From Rhizobium croatiense (lineage in GTDB: Bacteria > Pseudomonadota > Alphaproteobacteria > Rhizobiales > Rhizobiaceae): 64,000 bases of DNA. Within the stretch, counting starts at the first letter, position 1. Each line of letters opens with the position of its first letter. A model generated the notes under the pieces. It did not search any database and had not been told where the DNA came from. It saw only the letters and a program-made list of their open reading frames with translations. The position numbers and the translations under genes were made by a program. This document shows, in pieces, positions 52,148-60,854 of the stretch. The DNA lies in NCBI RefSeq assembly GCF_019793465.1, contig NZ_JAILYJ010000003.1, forward strand, positions 372,001 to 436,000, written 5' to 3'.

Positions 52148-53026
52148 ATGGCCGATGCGCACCAGAAGAATCACGACTACCACATCATCGATCCGAGCCC
52201 GTGGCCGATTCTCGCCTCGTTCGGCGCCTTCATCATGGCGCTCGGCGGCGTCTGCTACATGCGTTACCTGAACGGCGGCTCCTTCAAGTTTGCCGGCGTC
52301 GAGCTCGCCAATCCCTGGCTCTTCTACATCGGCCTCGTTGTCGTCCTCTACGTCATGTACGGCTGGTGGGCCGATACGGTGAAGGAAGCTCATGAGGGCG
52401 CCCATACCCGCGTCGTCTCGCTGCATCTGCGCTACGGCATGATCATGTTCATCGCTTCCGAAGTGATGTTCTTCGTCGCCTGGTTCTGGGCCTATTTCGA
52501 CGCCAGCCTCTATCCGAACGAGGCGATCCAGGCCTCGCGGCTTGCCTACACCGGCGGCGTCTGGCCGCCGAAGGGTATCGAGGTCCTCGATCCCTGGCAC
52601 CTGCCGATCTACAACACCGTCATCTTGCTGCTCTCCGGCACGACGGTCACCTGGGCGCACCATGCGCTGCTGCACAACGACCGCAAGGGCCTGGTCCAGG
52701 GCCTGACGCTGACGGTGCTGCTCGGTATCTTCTTCTCCGCCGTCCAGGCCTACGAATATGCCCACGCGCCTTTCGCCTTCAAGAACTCGATCTATGGCGC
52801 GACCTTCTTCATGGCGACCGGCTTCCACGGTTTCCACGTCCTGGTCGGCACGATCTTCTTGGCTGTCTGCCTGTTGCGCGCGCTGCGTGGCGACTTCACC
52901 CCGAAGCAGCATTTCGGCTTCGAGGCCGCCGCCTGGTACTGGCACTTCGTCGACGTCGTCTGGCTGTTCCTGTTCTTCTGCATCTACGTCTGGGGCGGCT
53001 GGGGCGCACCCGTCGCAGCCGGCTGA
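52148..53026 (+). CDS. coxC: Cytochrome c oxidase subunit III
   Basis: A 292-residue subunit with seven transmembrane helices. Conserved segments are YHIIDPSPWPILASFGAF, GMIMFIASEVMFFVAWFWAYFDASLYP (with the conserved Glu), GTTVTWAHHALLHN, FFMATGFHGFHVLVGTIFL and WYWHFVDVVWLFLF. GGGGA eight bases before ATG 52148 selects this start over an upstream codon at 52121. It is the last gene of the first block of the cluster and is followed by a strong terminator. Confidence 0.96.
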   Translation: MADAHQKNHDYHIIDPSPWPILASFGAFIMALGGVCYMRYLNGGSFKFAGVELANPWLFYIGLVVVLYVMYGWWADTVKEAHEGAHTRVVSLHLRYGMIMFIASEVMFFVAWFWAYFDASLYPNEAIQASRLAYTGGVWPPKGIEVLDPWHLPIYNTVILLLSGTTVTWAHHALLHNDRKGLVQGLTLTVLLGIFFSAVQAYEYAHAPFAFKNSIYGATFFMATGFHGFHVLVGTIFLAVCLLRALRGDFTPKQHFGFEAAAWYWHFVDVVWLFLFFCIYVWGGWGAPVAAG

Positions 53027-53047
53027 TCGGCAAGCGAGCTCAAACAA

Positions 53048-53075
53048 AAGGGCGGGCCTCGGGTCCGCCCTTTTT
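53048..53075 (+). terminator. Intrinsic terminator of the cox operon
   Basis: AGGGCGGGC / GTCCGCCCT (one G-T wobble) with a short CTCG loop region is followed by TTTTT. It lies 22 bases after the coxC stop. Confidence 0.9.
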
Positions 53076-53091
53076 CGTCTTTGGCCCCACG

Positions 53092-53120
53092 CTCCGTCAT
53101 TGTCGGGCTTGATCCACGGC
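53092..53120. repeat. Family A repeat fragment
   Basis: CTCCGTCATTGTCGGGCTTGATCCACGG matches the left arm of family A, but the rest of the element is missing. It marks the left edge of a stretch of unrelated DNA that splits the cox cluster. Confidence 0.6.
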
Positions 53121-53139
53121 GCGGATTCTTGATTTCCCG

Positions 53140-53403
53140 CTACGATTGCGTGAGAATCACCAAGGTCTCCGGCAATACTCCGTCATACTCCATCGCATCC
53201 GCCGCTTCCTTGGACTTCATAAATTCCTCCAGGCGGCCCATGTCGGGAACGTCCATGACCAGGCCAACTCGATTGGACGCCTGTGGATCGACGAACGTAC
53301 GAATGTTTGTGCAGCCGAGGGGTTCGAAAACCTCTTTGCGACGCGGTGAAGTGAGCCAATGTTTGACGTCTTTGACGTCGTGGTAGGCCAATATGGTAGG
53401 CAT
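53140..53403 (-). CDS. Small conserved-looking hypothetical protein
   Basis: An 87-residue protein (MPTILAYHDVKDVKHWLTSPRRKEVFEPLG...). The alternating pattern with a final VLPETLVILTQ suggests a small ferredoxin-like alpha/beta fold, such as those of dimeric alpha-beta-barrel proteins, but I do not recognise a family with confidence. AGAGGAGG sits six bases before the ATG, an unusually good ribosome binding site, so expression is likely. No signal peptide or membrane segment is seen. The gene lies in DNA that interrupts the cox cluster. Confidence 0.65.
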   Translation of the reverse strand: MPTILAYHDVKDVKHWLTSPRRKEVFEPLGCTNIRTFVDPQASNRVGLVMDVPDMGRLEEFMKSKEAADAMEYDGVLPETLVILTQS

Positions 53404-53761
53404 AGTATCCTCCTCTCAAAGCCAGATAGAACACTACGCCGCGATTGATCACATTGATATTACCCGGATGGGCGGGGCGCATCGTCGTCGGCAAATGGCA
53501 GTCGATGTTCTCGTCTGCTTCCGACGGAGAGTGGGGCGTGCGATTGGCGAGAAGCGCACACCGCAGAATTTTGCGGACGGACCGGGGAAACTCCGACCGA
53601 CGGCGCTGAACTGACGCTGTTCGTCTGGCGTGAGTCTTGCGAGCGCGCGGAGCCGCCCCAGGTTGAAGGGCGATCCGTCACTGAGACCATTGAATTGCTG
53701 CGGGAGGCAATGCGACCTTGATCGCCAGACGCCGCTTTCTACTGCTGACGTTCTAACGCCA
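53404..53761. pseudogene. Intergenic stretch with a start-less reading-frame remnant
   Basis: A plus-strand frame is open for about 88 codons (from a stop near 53458 to TGA at 53719-53721) but has no ATG, GTG or TTG with a ribosome binding site. It reads protein-like (...CGRTGETPTDGAELTLFV..., ETIELLREAMRP). After the stop, a different frame continues ARRRFLLLTF and ends near 53757. This looks like a decayed gene or a repeat carrying a vestigial frame. No other gene is seen. Confidence 0.4.
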
Positions 53762-54403
53762 TCATCGCCCGCCGGCTATCCGTTCGAAAGCCGAAGGTTC
53801 GGGGATGCCGAGGTCGAGGCGCTGGCGGATTGCCTCGGCGCATTCGCGTGCTGTCAGAACCGATGTATCGACCTCCATGTCGTAGATGCCCGGCCGATGC
53901 ACCTCGTCCTGCCAGCGCTGCACCGGTTCGGGGATCGGCACCTCTTCGCTGGCGCGGAGATAAAGCGTCTCGCGCCCTTCTTGTTCAAGTTCCCGCCGCT
54001 GCATGATCGTCTCGATCGGACAGCGCACGCCGACGAACAGCACGAAAAATCCATCGAGACGCCGGGCGCAGTCGGCAAGTATGCCGAGCGGGCGCGAATA
54101 GCTGTCGTGATGGCCGAGATCGGCGACCACATTGAGGCCCAGGCCGGCATGGATGGCAATCGATTCGTAAAGGGCGGCATAGAGGAACGGGATCAGCTCT
54201 TCCAGCTCCGGCCGTTCGCCGCCGGGCCTCAGCCCGATGCCGGGCAGGTAGCGCTTCGGCGTCATGGCATTATAGGCATCGACGCCGAGGTTGATCCACG
54301 GCCCCTCGAATTCCTCCTGGATTGCCCGGGCAATGCTGGATTTGCCGCTGCGCGGAGCGCCGTTCAGGATAATGATCTGTCCGGCATGGCTGTCATTGGT
54401 CAT
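53762..54403 (-). CDS. Chloramphenicol phosphotransferase-like kinase
   Basis: A 213-residue P-loop kinase of the CPT family. The Walker A motif is GAPRSGKSS near residue 17 (IIILNGAPRSGKSSIARAIQ), followed by NLGVDAYNAMTP, VVADLGHHD and the lid-like RCPIETIMQRRELEQEGR. The founding member phosphorylates chloramphenicol in its producer, but most relatives have other, unknown substrates. AAGAAG before ATG 54403 rejects 40 upstream in-frame codons. It lies leftward between coxC and the DUF983/SURF1 pair, so it looks inserted. Confidence 0.8.
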   Translation of the reverse strand: MTNDSHAGQIIILNGAPRSGKSSIARAIQEEFEGPWINLGVDAYNAMTPKRYLPGIGLRPGGERPELEELIPFLYAALYESIAIHAGLGLNVVADLGHHDSYSRPLGILADCARRLDGFFVLFVGVRCPIETIMQRRELEQEGRETLYLRASEEVPIPEPVQRWQDEVHRPGIYDMEVDTSVLTARECAEAIRQRLDLGIPEPSAFERIAGGR

Positions 54404-54521
54404 CAGTTTTCTTCTTCTGTTTGGCGCGAATCGCTGAGGGAGGCCGCGCAGGCATTTCCATTCGGGATGCGAATACTTTATGGGAGAGTTAAGGCAGCAT
54501 GGAATTGTCAGAAGGAATGGC

Positions 54522-54902
54522 ATGAACGAGGACAGCGCTCATTTTCCCCCTGTCGATCCTGTTAAAACAGGTATCAAGGGCTGCTGCCCGCGTTGCGGCC
54601 AGGGCAAGCTGTTCGATGGCCTGCTCGGCCTGAAGCCGCGTTGCGCATCCTGCGGTCTCGATTATGCCTTCGCCGATTCCGGCGACGGTCCTGCTGTCTT
54701 CGTCATCCTTATCGTCGGCTTCATCATCATCGGCATGGTGCTCTGGCTGCAGGTGAATTACGGCCCGCCGATCTGGGTGCATATCCTGCTGTTCGGCCCG
54801 CTGACGATCATCCTGTCACTGCTGACGCTGCGCTGGTTCAAGGGCATCCTGATCGCCATGCAATACCGCCACAATGCCCGCGAGGGACGCCTGAGTGACT
54901 GA
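54522..54902 (+). CDS. DUF983 membrane protein of the cox cluster
   Basis: A 126-residue protein. Two zinc-ribbon CxxC pairs (CCPRCGQGKLFDG, CASCGLDY, about residues 21-45) precede two transmembrane helices (about 57-77 and 85-107). DUF983 genes sit in cytochrome oxidase clusters across alphaproteobacteria and are presumed assembly factors. GAAGGA supports ATG 54522. The stop overlaps the SURF1 start, so the two are coupled. Confidence 0.85.
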   Translation: MNEDSAHFPPVDPVKTGIKGCCPRCGQGKLFDGLLGLKPRCASCGLDYAFADSGDGPAVFVILIVGFIIIGMVLWLQVNYGPPIWVHILLFGPLTIILSLLTLRWFKGILIAMQYRHNAREGRLSD

Positions 54903-55647
54903 AGCAGCGCATGTACTGACGCGCCGCCGGCTGCCTGTGATAACAGGCATCCTGGTGCTGATTGCGCTTGCCCTCCTGATTTCGCTAGGCACCTGGCAGG
55001 TCGAGCGCCTCCACTGGAAAGAGGGCCTGCTCGCCGATATTGCCACGCGCCAGGCTGCCGCCCCGGTGCCGCTGGCCGATATCGAGGCGATGGCCGCGAG
55101 CGGCGATATCGAATACCGCAAGGTCACCGCCACCGGCCGCTACATCAACAACAAGGAGCGTCACTTCTTCGCCACCTGGCGCGGCCAGACCGGCTTTTAC
55201 GTCTATACCCCGCTCGAGCTTGCCGACGGGCGTATCCTCTTCGTCAATCGCGGCTTCGTTCCCTATGAGAACAAGGAGCCGGAAATGCGCATGCAGGGCC
55301 AGCTGACGGATCAGCAGACCGTCACCGGCCTAGCGCGGGCAAAACTTCCCGGCAAGCCCTCGTCGCTGGTGCCCGACAATGACGTCGCCAAGAACATCTT
55401 CTTCTGGAAGGACCTCGACGTCATGGCCGAGAGCGTCGGGCTGGACAAGGCGCGCGTCCTTCCCTTTTTCGTCGATGCCGATTCCACCCCCAATCCGGCC
55501 GGCCTGCCGATCGGCGGCGTCACCCAGGTCGATCTGCCGAACGACCATCTGCAATATGCCCTGACCTGGTACGGCCTGGCCGCCGTGCTCGTCGTCGTGG
55601 TGGCGATCTCCTGGTTCCGCAAGTCAGGGAAGGCGCCGCGGCAATAG
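54895..55647 (+). CDS. SURF1-family cytochrome oxidase assembly protein
   Basis: A 250-residue inner-membrane protein with N- and C-terminal transmembrane helices (about 14-34 and 224-243) around a periplasmic domain. Hallmarks are LGTWQVERLHWKEGLL, the NRGFVP motif (FVNRGFVPYENKE) and the terminal NDHLQYALTWYGLAAVLV. SURF1 helps insert haem A into subunit I. The GTG start overlaps the DUF983 stop by eight bases. It belongs with coxBA-ctaB-coxF-ctaG-coxC, from which it is separated by the CPT-like gene region. Confidence 0.93.
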   Translation: MTEAAHVLTRRRLPVITGILVLIALALLISLGTWQVERLHWKEGLLADIATRQAAAPVPLADIEAMAASGDIEYRKVTATGRYINNKERHFFATWRGQTGFYVYTPLELADGRILFVNRGFVPYENKEPEMRMQGQLTDQQTVTGLARAKLPGKPSSLVPDNDVAKNIFFWKDLDVMAESVGLDKARVLPFFVDADSTPNPAGLPIGGVTQVDLPNDHLQYALTWYGLAAVLVVVVAISWFRKSGKAPRQ

Positions 55648-55737
55648 TATCGCTTCAATTCTTGGCCATATTGGGCTAGAGGTCGGTTGCCCCGCACGCG
55701 GGACGTCGCTGTTGAAGCTGGACGTTGCCAAGTTCTC

Positions 55738-55870
55738 CCTCATTCCTGTGCTCGTCACAGGAATCCAATGCGCCCAAGTCATTGGGCGCGAAGGTGGACT
55801 TGGATGTTGACGGCCATTCACCGCGCCGACGCGCCGTGGCTGGATTCCTGTGACGGGCACAGGAATGAGG
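55738..55870. repeat. Large palindrome upstream of ispH, family D
   Basis: The 30-base arms 55738-55767 (CCTCATTCCTGTGCTCGTCA...) and 55841-55870 (TGGATTCCTGTGACGGGCAC...) are inverted copies with one mismatch in 30. The 73-base centre contains a further CGCGCCGACGCG-like symmetry. The right arm ends 20 bases before the ispH start, overlapping the upstream in-frame ATG region. Confidence 0.85.
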
Positions 55871-55889
55871 AATGCGTGACGGAACAGAC

Positions 55890-56891
55890 ATGAATATTGC
55901 GGCGAAACCTCCCTTGACGATCAGGCTCTGCGGGCCGCGCGGCTTCTGCGCCGGCGTCGACCGCGCCATCCAGATCGTCGTGCTGGCGCTGAAATCCTAT
56001 GGCGCGCCGGTCTATGTGCGCCACGAGATCGTCCACAATCGTTATGTCGTCGAGGGGCTGGAGGCCAAGGGCGCCGTCTTCGTCGAGGAGCTGGACGAGA
56101 TCCCGGCCGAGCATCGCGCCCAGCCGGTCGTCTTCTCCGCCCATGGCGTGCCGAAATCCGTGCCGGAGGATGCGGTAAGCCGCAATCTATTCTATCTCGA
56201 CGCCACCTGTCCGCTGGTTTCCAAGGTCCACAAGCAGGCGATGCGCCACAACCGCCTCGGCCGCCACGTCGTCCTGATCGGCCATGCCGGCCACCCCGAA
56301 GTGATCGGCACCATGGGCCAGCTGCCGGAGGGATCGGTCTCGCTGATCGAGACGATCGAGGATGCCGACGCCTATGCGCCCGCCGACCCGGACAATCTCG
56401 GCTATGTCACCCAGACGACGCTCTCGGTCGATGATACGGCCGGCGTCATCGCCCGCCTGCACGAGCGTTTTCCCAATCTGACCGCGCCGGCCGCCGATTC
56501 GATCTGTTATGCGACGACCAACCGCCAGGAAGTGGTGAAGCAGGCGGCCCCCGGCTGCGATCTCTTCATCATCGTCGGCGCGCCGAATTCCTCCAATTCC
56601 AAGCGCCTCGTCGAAGTGGCGCTGCGTGCAGGGGCGAAGAAATCGATTCTCGTGCAGCGCGCCGCCGAACTCGACTGGGACGAGATCGGCGCGATCTCGA
56701 CGCTCGGCCTTTCCGCCGGCGCCTCCGCCCCCGAGGTCATCGTCAACGAGATCATCGAGGCGTTCCGCGCCCGCTTCGACGCCCGCGTCGAACTCGCCGA
56801 AACGGTGCAGGAAACCGAGAATTTCCTGGTCAACCGCGAATTGCGCAGCATCGAGCTGACGGCGGCCGACATGGCCTTCGTCAACGGCTAG
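55890..56891 (+). CDS. ispH: 4-hydroxy-3-methylbut-2-enyl diphosphate reductase
   Basis: A 333-residue iron-sulfur enzyme, last step of the MEP pathway, making IPP and DMAPP. The three cluster cysteines are C20 ([11 protein letters not shown]), C107 ([11 protein letters not shown]) and C206 ([11 protein letters not shown]). The proton relay Glu/His are in VRHEIVHN and the EEL/FSAHGV blocks. ATG 55890 is preceded by ACGGAA; an in-frame ATG at 55872 lies two bases from GAGG, too close. It acts downstream of dxs (14175-16091). Confidence 0.97.
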   Translation: MNIAAKPPLTIRLCGPRGFCAGVDRAIQIVVLALKSYGAPVYVRHEIVHNRYVVEGLEAKGAVFVEELDEIPAEHRAQPVVFSAHGVPKSVPEDAVSRNLFYLDATCPLVSKVHKQAMRHNRLGRHVVLIGHAGHPEVIGTMGQLPEGSVSLIETIEDADAYAPADPDNLGYVTQTTLSVDDTAGVIARLHERFPNLTAPAADSICYATTNRQEVVKQAAPGCDLFIIVGAPNSSNSKRLVEVALRAGAKKSILVQRAAELDWDEIGAISTLGLSAGASAPEVIVNEIIEAFRARFDARVELAETVQETENFLVNRELRSIELTAADMAFVNG

Positions 56892-56944
56892 GCCGTCATC
56901 GCGGCCCCGGCCATCCATCATCCATAAACAAGACGAGACCTCAC

Positions 56945-57910
56945 TTGGCAGTCTATACCGATATCGCCGAAGACGATCTGAAGTGGTTCCTGACCGAATA
57001 TGACGTGGGAAGCCTGCTCTCCTACAAGGGCATCGCCGAAGGCGTGGAAAATTCCAATTTCCTGCTGCACACCTCCAAGGAACCGCTGATCCTGACGCTC
57101 TATGAGAAGCGCGTGGAAAAGAGCGACCTGCCGTTCTTCCTCGGCCTGATGCAGCATCTTGCCGCCCGCGGCCTTTCCTGCCCGCTGCCGCTGCCGCGCC
57201 GCGACGGCGCGCTGCTCGGCTCGCTCTCCGGCCGCCCGGCGGCGCTGATTTCCTTCCTCGAAGGCATGTGGCTGCGAAAGCCGGAGGCGAAACATTGCCG
57301 CGAGGTCGGCCGGGCGCTCGCCCAAATGCATGTGGCGGGTGCCGGTTTCGAGCTGAAGCGCCCGAACGCGCTGTCGCTCGATGGCTGGCGGACGCTGTGG
57401 GAAAAGTCCGAGGCGCGCGCCGATGAGGTCGAGCCCGGCCTGCAGAATGAGATCCGCGGCGAACTCGATTTCCTCGCCGCCGCCTGGCCGAAAAACCTGC
57501 CGGCCGGCGTCATCCATGCCGACCTCTTTCCCGACAACGTCTTCTTCCTCGGCGATGAGCTCTCCGGCCTGATCGATTTCTATTTCGCCTGCAACGACCT
57601 GCTCGCCTATGACGTTTCGATCTGCCTGAATGCTTGGTGCTTCGAAAAGGATGGCGCCTACAACATCACCAAGGGCACGGCGATGCTCGAGGGTTACCAG
57701 AGCGTGCGCCCCTTGAGCGGCGAAGAGATCGCCGCTTTGCCGGTGCTGTCGCGTGGGTCCGCGCTGCGTTTCTTCCTGACGCGGCTCTATGATTGGCTGA
57801 CGACGCCCGAGGGCGCCATGGTCACCAAGAAGGACCCGCTCGAATATCTGCGCAAGCTGCGCTTCCACCGCCAGATCGGCTCGGCCGCCGAATACGGATT
57901 GAGCCTATGA
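56945..57910 (+). CDS. thrB: Homoserine kinase, choline-kinase-fold type
   Basis: A 321-residue kinase that phosphorylates homoserine for threonine synthesis. It belongs to the alphaproteobacterial ThrB type with an aminoglycoside-phosphotransferase fold, not the GHMP fold. The catalytic loop is [13 protein letters not shown] (H-x-D-x4-N) and the metal-binding Asp is in [10 protein letters not shown]. It starts TTG 56945 after ACGAGACC. Its stop overlaps the rnhA start (ATGA). Confidence 0.92.
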   Translation: MAVYTDIAEDDLKWFLTEYDVGSLLSYKGIAEGVENSNFLLHTSKEPLILTLYEKRVEKSDLPFFLGLMQHLAARGLSCPLPLPRRDGALLGSLSGRPAALISFLEGMWLRKPEAKHCREVGRALAQMHVAGAGFELKRPNALSLDGWRTLWEKSEARADEVEPGLQNEIRGELDFLAAAWPKNLPAGVIHADLFPDNVFFLGDELSGLIDFYFACNDLLAYDVSICLNAWCFEKDGAYNITKGTAMLEGYQSVRPLSGEEIAALPVLSRGSALRFFLTRLYDWLTTPEGAMVTKKDPLEYLRKLRFHRQIGSAAEYGLSL

Positions 57911-58362
57911 AACACGTCGATATCTTCACCGACGGGGCATGCTCCGGCAATCCCGGCCCCGGCGGCTGGGGCGCCGTGCTGCGTTATGGCGACGTCGAAA
58001 AGGAGCTTTGCGGCGGCGAGGCGGACACGACCAACAACCGCATGGAACTGCTGGCGGCGATCTCCGCCCTGCAGGCGCTGAAGACCCCTTGCGAGGTCGA
58101 TCTCTATACCGACAGCGCCTACGTCAAAGACGGCATCTCCAAATGGATTTTCGGCTGGAAGAAAAACGGCTGGAAGACATCGGACAAGAAGCCGGTGAAG
58201 AACGCCGAACTCTGGCAGGCGCTGGAGGAAGCTCGCAACCGCCACAAGGTGACGCTGCACTGGGTCAAGGGCCACGCCGGTCACCCGGAAAACGAACGCG
58301 CCGATGAACTTGCGCGCCGGGGTATGGAGCCGTTCAAGAAGGGCAAGGCGGTTTCGTTTTAG
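57907..58362 (+). CDS. rnhA: Ribonuclease HI
   Basis: A 151-residue enzyme that cleaves RNA in RNA:DNA hybrids. The catalytic carboxylates are D9 ([17 protein letters not shown]), E47 (NNRMELLA), D69 (LYTDSAYV) and D133 (NERADELAR), with H123 ([12 protein letters not shown]). The ATG at 57907 overlaps the thrB stop (ATGA), so it is translationally coupled; the longer in-frame extension lies within thrB. Confidence 0.97.
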   Translation: MKHVDIFTDGACSGNPGPGGWGAVLRYGDVEKELCGGEADTTNNRMELLAAISALQALKTPCEVDLYTDSAYVKDGISKWIFGWKKNGWKTSDKKPVKNAELWQALEEARNRHKVTLHWVKGHAGHPENERADELARRGMEPFKKGKAVSF

Positions 58363-58644
58363 GGTGCGGTTTTGCCGTCGCGCACCTATCCCTATCATTG
58401 CGCTCGCGGCGTGATGTGCCCGTCGGACCAACCCAATCTCCGTCATGCTCGGGCTTGACCCGAGCATCCACGCCGACACCCACCAGCCGGAACATGGATC
58501 CTCGGCTCAAGGCCGAGGATGACGGAGTGTGTAGTGGCGTTGCAGCCAATTCGTCGCGGAAGTCCGACAAAGAGCGGAGGCGGATACCCACTTGCTCCCT
58601 CATCCTATGAGGTCCACAAACGTGGATCGGAGAGGCTTTGCATC
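58363..58644. other. Intergenic gap with family A repeat
   Basis: It holds repeat family A copy 4 (58438-58527) between convergent rnhA and the metallopeptidase gene. Nothing else is recognised. Confidence 0.55.
58438..58527. repeat. Palindromic intergenic repeat, family A copy 4
   Basis: CTCCGTCATGCTCGGGC...GCATCC / GGATCCTCGGCTC...GAGGATGACGGAG. The two internal hairpins have different stems (GCTCGGG/CCCGAGC and CCTCGGC/GCCGAGG), so the two halves are not copies of each other. Confidence 0.8.
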
Positions 58645-59721
58645 TCACTGCTGCCGCGTCACCGCGGCCCCCTGGATCAGCCGGTGCAGATATTCGAGCT
58701 TGGCCACCACGGGTGAAGACAGCACGAAGGGGTAGGCGTCGGGCTGGCCCATGCTGCGCTGGATGGCGTTGATCGCCAGGCTGAGCGGCACCCAGGCGCT
58801 GACCAGCTGCTCGGCGCTTTTTGCCCTGTAAGGGATGAAATCCACCTCGCCGGCGATTTCTTCGTGGCCGCGCGGATCGATGGCGATGCCGAAGGCGCGC
58901 GCCGTCTCCAGCGTGTCGACGATATGGAGGTAATGGGCGAAGCATTCGGCGAAATCCTCCCAGGGGTGGGAGGCCGCATAGGCGCTGATGAAATTGTTTT
59001 GCCATCCCAGAGGCGCGCCGCGGGCATAGTGCTGTTGCAGTGCGGCCGCATAATCCTGCCGTTCGTCGCCGAAGACGGCGCGGAAGTCCGAAAGGCCGTC
59101 GCGGTCGCGCACCAGCTTGTTCCAGATGAAATGGCCGGCCTCGTGGCGGAAATGGCCAAGCAGCGTGCGATAGGGCTCGTTCATCGAGCTGCGCGCCTGT
59201 TCGCGCGTCGCATCGTCGGCTTCCGCCGCCCGGATGGTGATCAGGCCTTCCTCGTGGCCGGTCATAGCCGGCACGACATAGCCGTTATCCTGCAGCGAAT
59301 CCTCGAGGAAATCGAAGACCAGCCCGCCTTGCGGATCTTGCGCCCGGTCGGGATGCGGCAGCTTCCAGCGCAACAGCGAATAGAACAGATGGCGCTGCGC
59401 CTGGCCGATGCGCCGCCACCGGCCGATCCCGTCCTCGGTATCGGTGTTGGGCACCAGCCGGTTGTGGCGGCAGGCGGCGCAGAACTCGCTGTCGCCGTCG
59501 CCCTCCACCAGCCAGTTGCAGATGTCGAGGCCGGCATTGGCGCAGAAGCGCACCTGCCGGTCGGGATCGGCAACGAACTGCCAGCCCGTCTCGCCGCGCG
59601 GCTCCAGCGCATGCATGGCGAGATCGCCGGACCGGAAACCGAGGCGATGATTGCAGCGCACGCAGTGGCGGTTGTCGAAATGGACGACCTGATCGCAATT
59701 GTCGCAGGCAAAAAGTTTCAT
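58645..59721 (-). CDS. Zinc-binding metallopeptidase, COG4307 type
   Basis: A 358-residue putative metalloprotease. Two zinc-ribbon modules (C6, C9, C20, C23 and C60, C68, C81, C84) precede a domain with gluzincin-like H193-E194-A-G-H197 (FRHEAGHFIWNKL) and a likely third-ligand Glu in HPWEDFAECFAHY. No signal peptide is seen, so it is cytoplasmic. Homologues are widespread in alphaproteobacteria and annotated as putative zinc-binding peptidases with unknown substrates. It is convergent with rnhA across the repeat and is probably monocistronic. Confidence 0.82.
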   Translation of the reverse strand: MKLFACDNCDQVVHFDNRHCVRCNHRLGFRSGDLAMHALEPRGETGWQFVADPDRQVRFCANAGLDICNWLVEGDGDSEFCAACRHNRLVPNTDTEDGIGRWRRIGQAQRHLFYSLLRWKLPHPDRAQDPQGGLVFDFLEDSLQDNGYVVPAMTGHEEGLITIRAAEADDATREQARSSMNEPYRTLLGHFRHEAGHFIWNKLVRDRDGLSDFRAVFGDERQDYAAALQQHYARGAPLGWQNNFISAYAASHPWEDFAECFAHYLHIVDTLETARAFGIAIDPRGHEEIAGEVDFIPYRAKSAEQLVSAWVPLSLAINAIQRSMGQPDAYPFVLSSPVVAKLEYLHRLIQGAAVTRQQ

Positions 59722-59752
59722 CGTATTGATCTCGGCAAAGCGGGGGCGGATT

Positions 59753-59785
59753 AAAAATGCCCGCCGCGCGAAGCGCAGCAGGCAT
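59753..59785 (-). terminator. Intrinsic terminator of the csbD gene
   Basis: Read leftward, ATGCCTGCTGCGC-TTCG-CGCGGCGGGCAT forms a 12-13 bp stem with two G-U wobbles, followed by TTTTTAA. It lies 26 bases after the csbD stop and just before the start of the metallopeptidase gene. Confidence 0.88.
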
Positions 59786-59810
59786 GGTTCATCAAGGATG
59801 CGCTTGTGGT

Positions 59811-60002
59811 TCAGAGCCGGTCGACGGCGCCCTTGAGCTTGTCCTTGACCTTGCCGGTTGCGACCTGTCCCTTGCCTTTGGCTTCCTGGACGGCGCCCTT
59901 GGCCTGCATGTCGCGATTGCCGGTGGCCTTGCCGACGGCCTGTTTAGTCTTGCCGGCAATTTCGTTGGTCTTGCCTGAAATCTTGTCGCTGGTGCTACCC
60001 AT
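59811..60002 (-). CDS. CsbD-family stress protein
   Basis: A 63-residue highly charged protein (Lys, Gly, Ala, Gln) of the CsbD family: SDKISGKTNEIAGKTKQAVGKATGNRDMQAKGAVQEAKGKGQVATGKVKDKLKG. CsbD is induced by general stress in Bacillus and many bacteria; the function is unclear and the protein is likely largely helical or disordered. AAGGAG is well placed before the ATG. It has its own terminator. Confidence 0.9.
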   Translation of the reverse strand: MGSTSDKISGKTNEIAGKTKQAVGKATGNRDMQAKGAVQEAKGKGQVATGKVKDKLKGAVDRL

Positions 60003-60108
60003 AGGTGATGTCTCCTTGGTCGGCGTCGGACCTCTCGTCCGCGCCGGAAGAAAACGTCACTTGCGGCTATTCGTTCCAGCGCGCGGTCAAGACCGCCGCC
60101 GCGAGATG

Positions 60109-60714
60109 TCAGGCGTGTCCGGCCTCGGCCGAAAGCATGGCGGCGGTCACGCCCATGCCGGCGAGCGCCCGCTCGTATTTGTCCTCGAGGCTGCGGTCGA
60201 AGATCAGCTCCTCATTGGCCGGGCAGGTGAGCCAGCCATTGTTGGCGACCTCGTTTTCGAGCTGGCCGGCGCCCCAGGAGGAATAACCGAGCAGCATCGT
60301 CGCCCGCTTTGGCCCGGCGCCCTTGGAGATGGCGCGCACGATGTCGAGCGTCGCCGTCAGGCAGATGTCATCGCTGACCGGGATCGAGGAGTCGCTGGAA
60401 TAATCGTCCGAATGCAGCACGAAGCCGCGGCCGCTTTCCACCGGACCGCCGGTCTGGATCGGGAAGTCGCGGGCGCGCTGCGGCAGCACGATCGGCTCTT
60501 CCTGCTTGATCATGTCGAGATGCAGCAGCACATCGGTGAAGGTGAGGCTCTGCGGCCGGTTGATGACGAAGCCCATGGCGCCGGCATCCGAATGCGCGCA
60601 GATGTAAATCACGGTGCGCGCAAAATTGCGGTCTTCCATGCCCGGCATGGCGATGAGGAACTGGCCATCGAAGAAGCCACGTTCCCGTCTGTTCTTCAGC
60701 GTCGATAAGGACAT
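60109..60714 (-). CDS. YqgE/AlgH family protein
   Basis: A 201-residue cytoplasmic protein of unknown function, with family blocks [57 protein letters not shown] and [41 protein letters not shown] sets ATG 60714 over an in-frame codon at 60753. The gene is divergent from the DsbD-domain gene, whose start is 140 bases away. Confidence 0.9.
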   Translation of the reverse strand: MSLSTLKNRRERGFFDGQFLIAMPGMEDRNFARTVIYICAHSDAGAMGFVINRPQSLTFTDVLLHLDMIKQEEPIVLPQRARDFPIQTGGPVESGRGFVLHSDDYSSDSSIPVSDDICLTATLDIVRAISKGAGPKRATMLLGYSSWGAGQLENEVANNGWLTCPANEELIFDRSLEDKYERALAGMGVTAAMLSAEAGHA

Positions 60715-60854
60715 TGTTCCTCCTGCTGCCAGACCGCACCAAGGCCCCGACAAGAGAAGGATGGGCCAATGTCACCAATCAATCAACTGAAAATGAAGAT
60801 TATGTGGCCGGCGCTTCTGGCGGCCAAAGGGCACTTTCGGTAAACCTTTGTTCC

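Noticed and set aside
53630-54565. A 311-codon rightward frame over the CPT-like gene
   Set aside because: It is antisense to a clear P-loop kinase and has no start signal or domain.
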